Shown one piece after another: positions 23,500 through 35,744 of a stretch of 64,000 nucleotides of DNA. Source of the DNA: Coriolopsis trogii (lineage: Eukaryota > Basidiomycota > Agaricomycetes > Polyporales > Polyporaceae); NCBI GenBank assembly GCA_020543525.1, contig JAHYIO010000037.1, positions 1,364,001 through 1,428,000 on the forward strand, read 5' to 3'. Within the stretch, counting starts at the first letter, position 1, and each line of letters starts with the position of its first letter. Under the pieces are notes generated by a model that did not search any database, had not been told where the DNA came from, and saw nothing but the letters and a program-made list of their open reading frames with translations. Position numbers and translations under genes: made by a program.

Positions 23500-26400
23500 A
23501 TGCCGCCGTATATTGACCTCGGTATCCAACTGCTTGCAAGGGCATTATACGATGACGACCCTGGAGATGGAGAAGGTCCTCCTCCTGGTTCACCACCGCG
23601 GAGTATGTCTCGAGACCTCAAGTATCGTCTTGTTCGTTCTGATATCTGTGCTACAGTGAAGTTCGAGGGACCGTGGTTCTTGACGCAGCTTGCGTTATCC
23701 GCTACCATCGGTCTCGTTTCTTTCTTGGTCTTCTCGTACTGCCGTACGAGATGGCCACTCCTCTTCGCGCCGCGTACGAAGCTCAAAGGTGCGTGAACAG
23801 AACTGCATACGGTGCAGTCTCATAACCGTCTCCTCTATACAGGGTTCTCTCCCCATGAGGCTCATGCGCATCAAGCGTTCTTTGGATGGATCCTACCTAC
23901 CATCCGAACCTCGGAATTCACCGTGTTGCAAATCGTCGGCCTAGACGCAGCTGTGGTATGTGACCTATGTACACCTTGCGCTTTCATTCGCGTTGTCAAC
24001 TGGCGTTTGGTCAGCTCTTGAGCTTCTTCAAGATGTCATTCTGGCTGTTCTCAACATGTTCCGTGCTCGCGGCCGCCATCCTTATGCCCATCAATCTCAA
24101 GGTACGGCAAGCAATTGTCCATCCATTATAACTGCTCAGACCTCCCCTAGAACAATATTGACATTGGCGACGGCCGAGAAGACGCTCCCGCTCCCGAGTT
24201 CGACGACCCTCCAAGCACAGACCCGACTTTGCCTCGGTCTTCATGGGACAATTGGTTCGATCTAATCAGCGACGCCAACAGCTATCTTTCTGTGCATCTG
24301 CTCTTCACATACCTCTTCACGATTCTCGCCTTGCGCGCCATATACAAGAACTTCAAGAGATTCATCCGCTCTCGACAATTGTTCTCTTTGGAGCTTGTGC
24401 ACTCCGTCCCGGCACGAACAATCATGGTTACGCACCTCCCTCCTCATCTTCGCTCCGAACCCGCTCTGGCAGAATACTTCGAACAGATGGATCTTGCAGT
24501 AGAAAGCGTCAACATATGTAGGGAAGTCGGCTCACTTAAGCGTTTGCTCGATATACGCACCGAGGCTCTCCTCAAGTTGGAAGCCGCGTGGGTCGACTAC
24601 CTCGGGAACCCGAGCGTCGTCGCTCCTAGTACATCCATCAGACACAACCTGATTGACCTAGACGATGCTGCGTCTATAGAGAGCCAACCAGAACAGCTCG
24701 TATTGCCCAACCGCAAACGGCCGACTATCAGGCCTGGGTGGTTCTCCCGCAAGGTGGATGCTATCGAATACTACGAAGAGAAGTTTAGAGAGGCGGACGA
24801 GCTTGTCAAGAAACGAAGACGTGGTGGCCGTTTCAAGCCGACCCACGTCGCGTTCGTCACTTTCGAGAAGATGTCGAGCGCAGTATGTTCATCAAGACGT
24901 ATGCTTCCTAGTACTCTCAGTCTAATGTTCTCTTCTTCGCCACGTCATCGTCTAGCAAATCGCTGCGCAAGCTGTGCATGCTCCGCAACCAATGCAATGT
25001 CTGTCGCATCTTGCTCCCGAGCCTAGGGACATTGTATGGTCTAGTATCTCCTACTCGCCGATGAACGCGCTTGTGCGCGAGTGGATCGTCATGGCCGCAA
25101 TGGTGGTACTCCAGTTCTTCTGGTTCATCCCAATAACGGCTCTCGCATCGCTACTTAGTCCGGAAGAAATCAGGAAGACGATGCCCTGGCTAGCGGATTT
25201 GATGGACAGGAACGAGCATCTCGGTGCTCTGATGCAGACAGCCTCGTCGTTGGGAATGGTTACCCTGAACGCTACCCTACCGTTCCTGTTGGAAGGTAAG
25301 TCTGCGTTCTAGCAAATAATCGCATTGTTAATCACCGTTGTCCGCTTCATAGGCTTGACGTATCTACAGGCGTTCCCTGCTCGAAGCTGGATTGAGTACT
25401 CGGTGATGAAGAAGTGAGTAGACTCGTATGACGTTAGTACGTTCTGATCTCACAGCGAAGCACAGATATTTCATTTTCCTGCTCAGCAACGTCGTCTTCA
25501 TCTTCCTTGTTGCCAGTACATACTGGCAACTTGTACGGGATCTAGCAAGCTCTCCTGCTCGAGGTCTCGAGAAGCTGGCCCAGGCGCTGAACGCTGGTAA
25601 CGCAAGGCACTTCTTTGTGTCGTACGTGATCCTGCAAGGTGACTAGATTTGTGGTTTCCGAAGACAATAGCTGAACGAGTTGTCCGCAGGCTTTGGTCTC
25701 ATGCCGCTGCAGTTGCTGAACCTTGGCATAATCATTCCTCGCCTATTCTTCCGCATGTTCATTACACGAACTCCTCGAGGTTAGTCCGTGCGAACCTCGT
25801 TGTCACAGAGACATGAGAACTGAGGATTCAACAGACTATGCGGAGTTGAACGCTCCGCCAATGATCAACTATGGCATCGTCTACCCTCAAGCAATCCTGG
25901 TCTTCGTCATCACGCTACTATATAGTGTCATCCAACCGCTTATCCTAGTATTTGGCGCTGTATACTTTGGCGTTGCCTACGTCGTCTACAAGTACAAGCT
26001 GCTGTTCGGTGCGTTGCTCATGCTCAGATGTGCCCTCGCCTCAGCAATATCTGACTTTTGCGCAGTGTTTTACAAGCCGTACGAATCGCAGGGACAGGCT
26101 TGGCCGATCACGTTTGTGCGGCTTATCTGGGGCGTGCTCATCTTCATCCTCTTCATGGTCGGCATGTTCGTGGTCAAGAAGTCTTTCATTCTTGCGACAA
26201 TGCTTGCCCCGTTGCTCGCCGGCACGCTGCTCTGGTGGTACCATACGGACAAGCAGTTCCGCCCGTTGAGCAAGTACGTGAGCTTGAGCTCGGCCCATGA
26301 GGTAGAACGCGGAGAGGAGAGTGCGGATGTCATCAGACTGCGCGCGGGACACCCTGTCACCTGGTCGCAGAGGTGAGTGTATCACGATACGATTCGGTTG

Positions 26401-27252
26401 GTGAAGCTCAGGAATTGCCATTGCAGTAACCTGAACCGCCGTCGTTATGCGCAGAATGACGAGACATTGTACGTCGCTCCTGAAGACGAGCGCACAGACT
26501 ATGTGAGCCTTTTTGTATCTGCTGCAATTATCGGGGAGCTGACTGTGGCATAGTCCCAACCGCCGATGGCCAACTTCTACAGCGGCGTGCTCAAGTAAGT
26601 TACCATTTTCTATCCTCCTCGACGTATGCTGACCGATAATAGCACCGGCAAGCGTCGCTACGGTCATCCAGCGCTCACAGGGGTGCTTCCGTTCCCGTGG
26701 CTCCCGATCAAGAAGGGCCAGAGCTTGAACAGACACCGTGACACTGGCGACGACGGCAGTCCCGCCGTTGTCCTCACGCTCCGCAAGAAGTACAGCGTCG
26801 TTCGTCCCCAAAGTCAGGTGCGGGTCGATTCAGGTACGAGCGGCGAGAGTTCAGGAAACGGTGCGGACGAGATAGAGGCGAACACGCGGGAGAACGCCGA
26901 CCCGTCGAACCGATCTGTTGTCAGCAACCCGTGGCAGGACGAGCAGACCGCGGCCCGTGCGCGACCGCGTGCGCACCAGCGTCGTACGGGCAGCGGGCAC
27001 GCGATACAGCGCCGGCTCAGCTTCGATGCGGCGTCTGGTGTTATTGTCCTCCCCGAAGACGAGGGCTGGCTGGAGGCAGACGACAGCGACTCGGACGATT
27101 ATGGCGAGCTGCAGAACTCGACGTTGATGGACTCGCAGCTCGAGGAGAGCCAGTTGGGCGAGTCCGGGGACGCGTCGTCGCCGAGCGGGAACAAGCGATA
27201 CAGCACGTACTACCATCATCCGGAGAGGAGGAAGACGTATACCCGCTCGTGA
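23500..27252 (+). CDS. CSC1/OSCA-type (DUF221) cation channel
   Basis: This family (TMEM63/OSCA/CSC1) forms mechanosensitive or osmosensitive cation channels with about 11 membrane helices. The predicted start is MPPYIDLGIQLLARALYD. An intron with donor GTATGT near 23604 then gives MKFEGPWFLTQLALSATIGL. The order is N-terminal helices, RSN1_TM-like FFGWILPTIRTSEFTVLQIV, a cytosolic 10TM_putative_phosphate-type loop with ARTIMVTHLPPHLRSEPALA and FVTFEKMSSA, then the RSN1_7TM core: APEPRDIVWSSISYSPMN, RSWIEYSVMK, FGLMPLQLLNLGIIIPRLFF and YAELNAPPMINYGIVYPQAI. A long acidic/serine tail includes LVLPEDEGW-like and YSTYYHHPERRKTYTRS. More than ten exons. Upstream in-frame codons reach 23419 without an ATG, so 23500 is the first plausible start. 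Confidence 0.9.
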
Positions 27253-27449
27253 GGGATCATGGACAGACTTGGAGAGCTTCATCTAGTTCAACCTCCCGAT
27301 AATTTCTTTTACTATAATGACCTCGCAATATGTCTGACTGTATGGTTCCGACTTGATGTGACTTTATTGTCTGGATACTACCACGTAGCTGCAATACACT
27401 AGACATACAATCTGGACGTGAGATGCGCGCCTTCTCGTGGTGTCTTGGA

Positions 27450-27457
27450 CACGTGAC
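27450..27457. promoter_or_regulatory. CACGTGAC E-box upstream of NSP1
   Basis: CACGTGAC lies about 100 nt before the NSP1 start and is the reverse complement of the GTCACGTG site in front of the CSC1 gene. This is a motif match only. Confidence 0.3.
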
Positions 27458-27551
27458 TTGGTGCGCGTCCTTGTGCGCGTTGCACGCTTCCGAATCCGTG
27501 GTTCCCAAATCCCCTTCCTCTCCCTCTGTCTCAGTCTGTACCTCTACCATC

Positions 27552-30012
27552 ATGAGTTTCTTCGGACAGAACCCCCAAGGAAATAACAATCAAACGACGG
27601 GGAACTCGACGACGAGCTCATTCTTTGGACAACCGCCGGCGGGACAGTCGACAACTGGTGGTGGAGGCTTGTTTGGTGGTTCAGCCTTCGGTGGTACGTG
27701 TCATACGTTGTTAATTGGATCTGGCCGCGCATCTTGATACTACACTCAGCGAACACTACGGGAGGGAGTGCATTTGGTCAGAACAGCGGCACAGCGGCGG
27801 CCTCAACGGGGGGCGGCATCTTTGGACAAGGAAGTTCAACCCCCGCACCTTCCGGAGGGCTCTTTGGGTCGACGCCCTCAACTACGAACCCTGCTCCGGG
27901 CGGCGGACTCTTTGGCGCAACAAACACGAACACCACCCCGGCTCCCGGAGGTGGTTTGTTCGGCGCCACTTCGAATACGAACACAACTACGCCCGCTCCA
28001 TCAGGTGGACTATTTGGAGGCGCTGCGAACACGGCGACCCCTGCTACAGGCGGGGGTGCTCCTGGAGGCGGCCTGTTTGGAGGAGGCGGAACGACGATGG
28101 GAGGTCTGTTTGGGAGTTCGACGCCTGCGGCCGGCGGCGCGTCAGGTACGACGGGATCCGCCTTTGGATCGGGTGGGTCGTTATTCGGCGCGAAGCCTGC
28201 GACACCTGCACCTGCTGCGACGGCAACATCGACAAACCCACTGTTTGGAGGAGCAGCTCCTTCGACCACGACTGGTGGCGGGCTGTTTGGTAGTGGAACG
28301 ACGGGCACGACTAATACGACGTCGAATGCTGGTACGACCGGCACAACGGGAGGATCTCTGTTTGGAGGTGGCGCTGTCCCTTCTGGAGGACTGTTTGGTA
28401 ACAAGCCCGCCGCCACAACTTCTGCGCCGACATTGGGCACTCCATCCGGTAGTTGTGAGTGATCGTTTCGTAAGTTGCGTGTGCTCGTTTTGACTTTTTT
28501 CTAGTGTTCGGACAGGCACCAGCGTCTGGTTCTACGGGCACTTCAACAACAAGTGCGTAGTTGGCTCACACACCATGCTGGCTGACTGACACTCGCGACT
28601 GCGAAGCTCCTGCGGCATCATCAGGCGGCCTATTTGGCCTCCCTCCAAAGCCGGCGGATCCTCAAGGGACTACCGCCACACCTGCTACGGGAACTACTGG
28701 AACGACGAGCACGACTGGCACAGCACCTGCGGCACCTTCGGGTGGCCTTTTCGGCGGGTCGTTGTTCGGTGCGAAGACAAACACTACTACCCCTGCTGCA
28801 GGTGCTCCAACTCTCAACCTCGGCGGACCGAAGGATGCCTCGAAGGACGCATCGTCGACGTCTACAACTGGGACCTCTGGTACGGATCATTGACATACTA
28901 CGAGATAATAGCAGTATTCACTGTGCTTGTGACAGCCGCTCCCTCGTCGTTCTTCAGCCTAGGCGGAGCCAAGCCAGAGGAGAAAAAGGACGAGAAGAAA
29001 GATGGTGCAGCAGGTATGGATTTTATTCTCATGACGGCGTCATCCTTCCGCTAGAACGTCATATAGCACCGGCGCCCGCATCCTCATTCAACCTCTTTGG
29101 TGGCGCGAAGAAGGCGGACACGCCAACAACCGGCGCAGTAGCCACCACGACGCCTGCAGCAGGTGCTTCAAGCGCTACTGCTACGGGTACTTCGACGGGA
29201 GCTGCAGCAGCACCTACGGGCGCTGCTGTTGCTGTTGCACCACCGTCCATGTTGCGAGGAAAGACCATCGAGGAGATCGTGAACAGATGGTCGACGGAAC
29301 TTGAGACACACGTACGAGAGTTCAACAAGTTTGCAGGTGAAGTCGCCGTTTGGGATCGAGCCCTCATCGAGAACGGCAACAATGTGTGTTCTCCTGTCAT
29401 TTTCGTAGTATAAGTACTCATGATAATCCTCCACAGCTCGCGCGGTTGTATGCGACTGTGCTCGCCGCCGAACGGGAGCAGAATGACATCGACCAGTCCC
29501 TTGACCACATCGAGCAACAACAAAGAGACCTGGCTGCCACACTCGATGCATACGAGAAATCGACAGATGAATTGCTAGGTCAGCAAGGGAGCAACCTGCG
29601 TGGCCTCGACGCTGGCCCAGCTGACTCAGAGCGAGACAAGAAGTACGCCGATCTCCCCTTGAGCCTGCCCACCCTATGAGAGCTAATCGCGCTTCATCGC
29701 AGCTACATGCTCGCTACAGAGTTGCATGGGCACTTGGACGATCTCTCAGCATCGCTCATGCAAATGATCGACTCTGTCAACGCACTTTCGTTGCCTGCCG
29801 GCGGTCCTGGGGCGCAAACACAGGATGGCGGCGAAGATCCCATGGGCCAGATCGCTCAGATCCTCAGCAGCCATCTCGAGAGCTTGCAGTGGATCGATGG
29901 CGCCGTCCGGGAGCTCGACACGAAAATCACGGATGTGGAGAGGAGGGTCCGTGCGTCGTCGGACGGCGGGCTGGGTTCGAGTACAAAATCGAGGGGATAT
30001 GGCCTCCGATGA
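27552..30012 (+). CDS. NSP1: FG-repeat nucleoporin Nsp1 (Nup62 family)
   Basis: Nsp1 lines the nuclear-pore channel and also sits in the Nup82 complex. The start MSFFGQNPQGNNNQTTGNS opens a long low-complexity domain of FG repeats, mainly GGLFG and GSLFGAK units spaced by Thr/Ala/Pro-rich linkers. Later come SSFFSLGGAKPEEKKDEKKD and SSFNLFGGAKKAD. The structured C-terminal coiled coil is the Nsp1_C domain, with MLRGKTIEEIVNRWSTELE, HVREFNKFAGEVAVWDRAL, LARLYATVLAAEREQNDIDQ, SLDHIEQQQRDLAATLDAYE and LATELHGHLDDLSASLMQMI. The gene has about seven exons. FG density and the WSTELE...F..QA..V..WDR pattern make the call firm. The product may contact the Nup82 homologue encoded 6 kb upstream. Confidence 0.93.
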
Positions 30013-30364
30013 GTTTGAGGCACGACTTCCGCGATTCCCGTCCTGCTGTACGTTCTCATATGACTCTGACATGATGCAATGATTTCCCCACGGACAGCGG
30101 CCTGGCATTGGAGCATATGTATAAACACTGGCCCCTTGCTTCCGGGAGATGGAGTTTAGTGGTTCTACAAGGATTTCCACGATCGTCCGACGCTTTCTCA
30201 ACCATTCGTCGTACGGCCCCATGCGGGTGAACGGGGGAAGTTGAACACGGTTAGCAGTGCCGAATGGTTAAGGTGAATAAGCAAGGCCGGATTCAAGGTG
30301 TTTGCGGACATGTTGCAGTGAACCAACGTAGTCACAAGGCGGATGATTACGAGACAAAGCGACG

Positions 30365-30544
30365 TATTTTTGAGTCGAAGTACTTCGATGGCTGACCGCT
30401 GCTCTTGCGATTGGTCGCGCGAAGGAATTTCCCGTCGTTGACAGTTTGAGTCGGTCAGCACACAGCGGGTACGGACAAGGTATCAGTACAGAGGTATGAT
30501 ATTTTTGAGTAGAAGTACTTCTCTTTGTGAGCAGAAGTACTTCT
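30365..30544. repeat. Direct repeat carrying GAAGTACTTC palindromes
   Basis: The block TATTTTTGAGT followed by a perfect palindrome occurs at 30365-30386 and again at 30500-30521, with one base different in 22. The palindromes are TCGAAGTACTTCGA (30375-30388) and AGAAGTACTTCT (30511-30522 and 30533-30544). The half-site GAA/TTC resembles heat-shock elements, but the spacing is two bases too wide for a standard one. Confidence 0.75.
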
Positions 30545-31444
30545 ATGTATTGTAACGGGCATGGGGCAGGTACGGATATGTGCTGACGATAAGCTGCGTA
30601 TGACAGAGCCTTCCCATCGCTTTCGAATGCACAGGTGCGTCGTTCGTTGTTGCTGGTCGCTGTTTGTGAGTAGCTGAACTATGCGATGCGCCAAGCCAAT
30701 CCACCTATCTTCTTTCGATCTTCGTAGCCGAAGACAAGAACGACGGGACCGTCTTCTTGACGTAAGAATCCAAATGTGAACTGTATTCCTGCGACAGGAG
30801 GATAAGGATAACGAAGCAGGTGGACACGAGGTCCACTCCATAATTAGGACGCGGGAGTAGTGCTGTCAATGACCCGGTAAGTGACCGGTCAGTCGGAATG
30901 TTGGGTCAAAACATCAACGTCAATGTCAACTTATTGACCGCTAATGGTAGGCTCGAGAACACTGAAGTTGCTGGCCCTCTCTTGCCAGCACTGCGCGAGA
31001 GAACAGACAGCGGTTCTCCCTCTTGAGACCACGGATGACAAAAGCGCCGTACGTACTCGTGTCCCCCTTGTCAATCAGATTCAGTTACCATTCCTCCTTG
31101 AAGTCGACGTGTCTTGGAACTCTGTCCGCTAGAGTTCGAACTTAATTTCCAGCACACTCCATACTGATACGTATCCTCCTCAGGACCGGACAGTCCGTAC
31201 TCGCTAAGCTTCATCTAAAGAGAAGTTGAAGAGCTTGCGTCACCTTCTGTGTCATGGAGTTTGGGCGAATCCTAGATGATGACGCACTTTCTGAACCTTG
31301 AGAAGGATTTTCTCCCACCTAATTGCGGCGAAACCCAAGCAATCGCATCGCTTCACAGAAATCGCGGCTCATATCCGTGGTGCGCTAAGGGCCCCAGCAG
31401 GAAGTACTGGTGACACCGGCGTCACTCGAAGGGACCTGCCAGGG

Positions 31445-31452
31445 TATAAAAG
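31445..31452 (+). promoter_or_regulatory. TATA box of the thiol methyltransferase gene
   Basis: TATAAAAG lies about 80 nt upstream of the ATG at 31528 and is the strongest TATA match in the window. Confidence 0.7.
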
Positions 31453-31527
31453 AGTTTCTACAGACCGCACAGAGAGCCAGTATCACACCGTCTACGCATC
31501 GCCTCCTCTCAGTCGCCCGAGCCCACC

Positions 31528-32432
31528 ATGAGTATCACCGACATCTGGGACCCCGTCAAGATCGGCAAGATTCGAGAGATCATCAAGACCCGCCAGCAGG
31601 ACGGCTGGGACGAGGCTTGGTACGTGTACTGTCCCGCCGGGCTACACGAAGACAGAGCTGAAATCTGTCTGGCAGGGAGAAGGATGTGACCCCCTGGGAC
31701 GCCAACACCTACCAGCCCCCGCTCAAGGAGCTCATCGAATCCAAGGTCCTTCCTCTCCCGACTACCGGCCGCGCGCTCGTGCCCGGATGTGGCAAGGTTC
31801 GCGTTCGCTCAAAGTCCGAAGGATGTCGATCTAGTCGCTCATATGCATCACAGGGCTATGATGCGATCGTTATCGCCGAAGGTCTCGGTATTGAGACCAT
31901 CGGGACCGATATATCTCCCAAGGCTCTCGAGGCGGCGAAGGAGTGAGTCCGCCGCTCCGAAAGTTGCTCGCCGTCGTTGCTGACTTCAAGTATCTGTCTC
32001 AGGTACACTGCATCCACGGGCACGACGGCTAACGTCAAGTACGAGGTCGCCGACTTCTTCGCCATGACGGAGCAATACGACCTTGTCTACGACTACACGT
32101 ACGTCCCATCTCTCTCTCTCTCTCAACACCAGCATCGCTCCCCCGACTCACGCTCCTCTACGACTGCCAGATTCTTTGTCGCCATCATCCCCTCGCGCCG
32201 TCCGGAGTGGGGCCGGAAGATGTGCGAGATCGTGAAGCCGGGCGGGTACCTCATCACGCTCGTCTTCCCGATCTTCAAATACCACGAGACCGGACCGCCG
32301 TTCTGGGTCATCCCTGAGCACTACGACGAGGTCCTCGGCGATGGCTGGGAGAAGGTGTACGATGAGGTGCCCAAGACGAGCCTCGAGAGCCACGTCGGCA
32401 AGGAGCGCATCGTCGTCCGCCGCAGGAAGTGA
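31528..32432 (+). CDS. SAM-dependent thiol (halide/thiocyanate) methyltransferase, TPMT family
   Basis: Enzymes of this family transfer a methyl group from S-adenosylmethionine to thiols, thiocyanate or halide ions in the cytosol. Five exons, 31528-31619, 31676-31796, 31854-31942, 32003-32098 and 32171-32432, give 219 residues. The N-terminus MSITDIWDPVKIGKIREIIK leads to WEKDVTPWDANTYQPPLKEL, the typical W...TPWD entry. The SAM loop is GRALVPGCGKGYDAIVIAEG, the acidic strand is TIGTDISPKALEAAKEY, and YEVADFFAMTEQYDLVYDYT carries motif II. FFVAIIPSRRPEWGRKMCEI and VKPGGYLITLVFPI follow. The spacing fits plant HOL and fungal thiol methyltransferases. The natural substrate cannot be read from sequence. 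Confidence 0.9.
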
Positions 32433-33446
32433 TTCTGTCGGGCGCCGCTGCGTGGGTGCGGTCTTCCATGTTCCCAGCTCTCGTCCGTAGGTTGTGGTGC
32501 TTTCGCTTGTGTGTGCAACGGATCTTCTCGTCTCCTTCTGTCTGGCTCCTTCTGAATCACCCGTCTGGCTTCAACTTCAGGCGCGATGTATTCCGGCTCA
32601 ACCCGGATCCTCGGGGGAGGGGGCTTTCTCTATAGCTATCATCGCTCGCTTGTCGTGCAGCACGTATCCCTGTACTGTGTGTGTCTGTAGTATTGTGTAT
32701 CGTCACGGTCGAAACTGGATCACGGATAACCAATAGACTTGTGTATAACCGCGATTCTGGCATAGTGCTATTGGAAGCAATCACGCATGGGCCGCGAGTC
32801 AGACTTCGACGACTGTCACTTCGAACAGAAGGTGTACATGTCGGCGTTGGGATTGTGTGGGTGTCCGGAAGGAGTTCTCGCCTTTGGCCTCCAAATCAGT
32901 TCGCGTGGGTGGCTAAGCATCGTATTGTGACGTGCGTTTGTGACTGTTGACCATGTCACGGATCGCGCACGTAGAAGGTGTATGCGGGGCGCTCGAGCGG
33001 CGACTTGCTGTGACGATCCGAGCCAGATCTTGGTGCATCTTGGGAGTGTGATCTTCCCGCATGTGCACACACTGTGCAGAACAGCACGACTGCAGATGCT
33101 GGAATGGCGTCCATAAATTCAGACATGCGTAACAGATACATCTCAGACTAGAGCACTATGTAGACTGACAGCACTTGCACTGCATCGATAGCTGATAAAC
33201 GGTTCCAGAGTCCAGACACTATGTTGATGCACTGCTCCAGAGAAAGGGAGGAAGAGCAGCGGAGGCGTACGCTAGAAGTACGGTGAGTAGGGTATCTATA
33301 GATATATGTGTCGTATAGTCGTGGACGATGCCAGTCAGAGGTTGACGAATGTCAGTACCCCCGGCCTGGGTTAGCCTCTATAAATCGTGATATGATGGCT
33401 GTGTAGCCGAAAATTATGTGCTCGGATCGTGTCGCGGTCGCGGTCT
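32433..33446. other. 1.0 kb between convergent genes, no gene seen
   Basis: The two flanking genes end here. Only short open frames occur, none with recognisable content, and I see no repeats. The sequence probably holds two 3' untranslated regions and spacer. Confidence 0.5.
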
Positions 33447-35651
33447 TCAGCGTGCGAGCGAGCTGCTCGCACGCATCTTCTCCCCATAGAACCACAAGAA
33501 TATCGGGAATGGGATTCCCAGCACGATGGCGAGCCCTGCAAGCAGCGAGTTCCCGCCGCCCAGCCCGAGTGTGTCGAACATCTGGCTCCCAAACAGCGGG
33601 AACGCGAACCCGAGCAGCGAGCGGAACACGGAGGCGGCCGCGAGCGCGCTCGCTGCGTACGTGAAGGTGTCGACGAGGTACAGCTGAATCGGTAGACTGG
33701 ATTGTGGGAGGAGAGGAAGGACTCGTGAGCCGCAGGATAGACACATTAGAGTTGTTGTGTTGACACCACTCACAAGGTCGTCATCATGCCGAACCCGAAG
33801 ATGCCAGTCCCGATGATGGGCATGATCCAGTGGATGCGTGCTTGTGCTGACCAACCGTACCAGCTGACCAAGAGAGAGTTCAGGTCTGGTCGACACGTAT
33901 GACGGGAAGTGGTACGTACAAGATGCCGATGGGAACAAAGACGGACCCGAAGACTAGGGCCGGGATGCGGAACTCGGGCTTGCCCTTACCGCCATTTTTT
34001 GCGACGAGCTAGCAAAAGACCACCTTTGAGCGGACGTCGAGCATAATGCTGGGAGACGCACTCACGCTCGCATATACTTGGTCGGCGAAGGAGGCACCGA
34101 AGATGGTCGCGAGGAAGAAACCTAGACCTAGCCCGATGTACGCCAGACCGCCGACACCGATGCTGAACCCATATATGCCGGTGAAGATATCTGTGCACGA
34201 AGTACTCAGACACAGATCAGCAAATCACCACGACAACCTACTTACCGGGGAAAACGGCGAACATCAAGTAGTAAATGCCTGAGATTACACGTTAAGCAAT
34301 CTCAATTCAGTGAAGCGCAATCAAACCCATGCGCACCATACATCCTGTTGACAGGAACAAAATCTCAGGGCGGATCGAAAGTCACAATGAGAACATTCAC
34401 TTACAGTGCCATATATGCGCTCAGGAGGAAGCATATGATGCTCCTCGTGAGCAGAATAAACGGCCGGGTCATGTCTACATACAGACGGTGCAGCTTGTTG
34501 CCGTGCTCTTGGACGAGGTGGGGATGCATCTTAGCCGCCTGTTCAGGATCTGCCGATTTCTTTGCCCGCCGCAGCCGAATGACCGGGTGGTATGTCTCGC
34601 GCAGGAAGGGAATGCCAATAACGGCGGAGAGGCCGCTCAGTGCCCCGACAATGACGAACACGTACTTGAAGCCGATGGTCTGTGCGATGAACCCGCCCGC
34701 TACAGGGCCGATGACGGGCCCCAGGAGGGGACCGAGCGAATACAGCGCCATAGCGGACGCTCGTTCTTTTTCGGAGAAGAGGTCACTGATAGTGCCCCCA
34801 CCGCAGGCGATGGGTGCACTCCCCACAAATCCACCTTGAAAGAGATTGATGAGCGTACGTGATGAACGACAGAAATGAAGCGCATACACAGAACACGGAA
34901 CCCAATTAGGTCGCCTACCGTTGGGGAAAATGCGCAGCCAGAGTTAAATGCTGCGAAGAGGAGATTCCCGATATGAAGCACCTGTCACACAAATACATGG
35001 TTTGGGAACATCCATCGCGGAGGAAAGAATGAAGGCGCACCCATGTACGGCCGTACATCTCGGACAGCGGCGCGAGGAAGAGCGGACCGATGGCAAAGGT
35101 GACAAGGAAGATACTCAGCGTTGCAGCAATGATGGTCTGATTGGTGAGGCTGTAATGCGAGGCGATGTCGGGGAGTGCGGGGGCCATCATAGAGGAGCCC
35201 AAGGGGGTTACGAAGGTATACATGGATACCTGGAGGTCGCAGGGAAGCATGTTGGCTCATGTCGCGCACACGACTATGGGGACGACTCACGATCGAGACC
35301 ATGAGCCATTTTTTGCCATGCTTCCAATTTCTAGGGTTGATTGGATCGTGCGCCCAGTCATCTTCGGCGTTCTCGAGAGCCTCTTCCTATTTCGCGCCGA
35401 GAAGGGGTCAGGGTCGCTCTCATCAGGAATCACCACGGCCCACAGTGAGGAAGTCAAACGGCGGCTCGTACCTTCTTATCCTCAGGAAAGGCGGACTCGC
35501 CCTCTCCGCCGTGGAGACCGTTATCCTTTTCGGCTGGGTCGATGCTTGTCTCGACCTGGGTGGGTACATGCGTACCGGACGAGATAGTGGGAGTCCTGGA
35601 CGCCTGGAGGAGGTCCTTGGGGGCTATGCTGCCGTGGCCGTGTTCCGACAT
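33447..35651 (-). CDS. MFS transporter of the DHA1 multidrug-exporter type
   Basis: This is a plasma-membrane proton antiporter of the kind that exports drugs or polyamines. A cytosolic, acidic N-terminus (MSEHGHGSIAPKDLLQASRT) precedes DPINPRNWKHGKKW, the usual lead-in to helix 1. Later segments are VTPLGSSMMAPALPDIASHY, LSIFLVTFAIGPLFLAPLSE with MYGRTW (motif A), FNSGCAFSPTVGDLIGFRVL and ACGGGTISDLFSEKERASAM. The motif C-like ALYSLGPLLGPVIGPVAGGF is diagnostic of antiporters. LPIQLYLVDTFTYAASALAA and GFAFPLFGSQMFDTLGLGGG follow, ending FLWFYGEKMRASSSLAR. There are about ten exons. The GPVIGPVAGGF motif places it in the 12-helix DHA1 group. No neighbouring biosynthetic genes indicate a substrate. 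Confidence 0.91.
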
Positions 35652-35736
35652 TAGGAGGGCAGGAAAGCACCGGGGTGGACGGTACGAACACTGAGGGAGT
35701 GGTCGAGGGAAAACATGGCCGGGGAAGAGGAAGCGG

Positions 35737-35744
35737 ATATATAT
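35737..35744 (-). promoter_or_regulatory. TATA-like box of the DHA1 transporter
   Basis: ATATATAT lies about 86 nt upstream of the transporter start (35651) on the minus strand. Position and sequence fit a core promoter. Confidence 0.45.

Larger units (their letters stand above)
30013..31527. other. 1.5 kb intergenic stretch with palindromic repeats
   Basis: No frame here shows a domain I recognise. The stretch holds three AGAAGTACTTCT-type palindromes (listed separately), a run of TTGAC words around 30880-30945, and the promoter of the next plus-strand gene. The minus frame at 30455-30841 is basic, serine-rich and probably chance. Confidence 0.5.

Noticed and set aside
27778..28440. Minus-strand 220-codon frame opposite the NSP1 FG repeats
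   Set aside because: A Pro/Val-rich mirror of Gly/Thr/Ala codons; no start context or domain.
30259..30275. GCCGAATGGTTAAGGTG resembling the D-arm of a tRNA-Ser
   Set aside because: No acceptor stem, anticodon arm or TTCGAATC arm can be built around it, so it is chance or a fragment.
32108..32124. (TC)n run
   Set aside because: A short pyrimidine run in an intron of the methyltransferase gene, ordinary for an intron.
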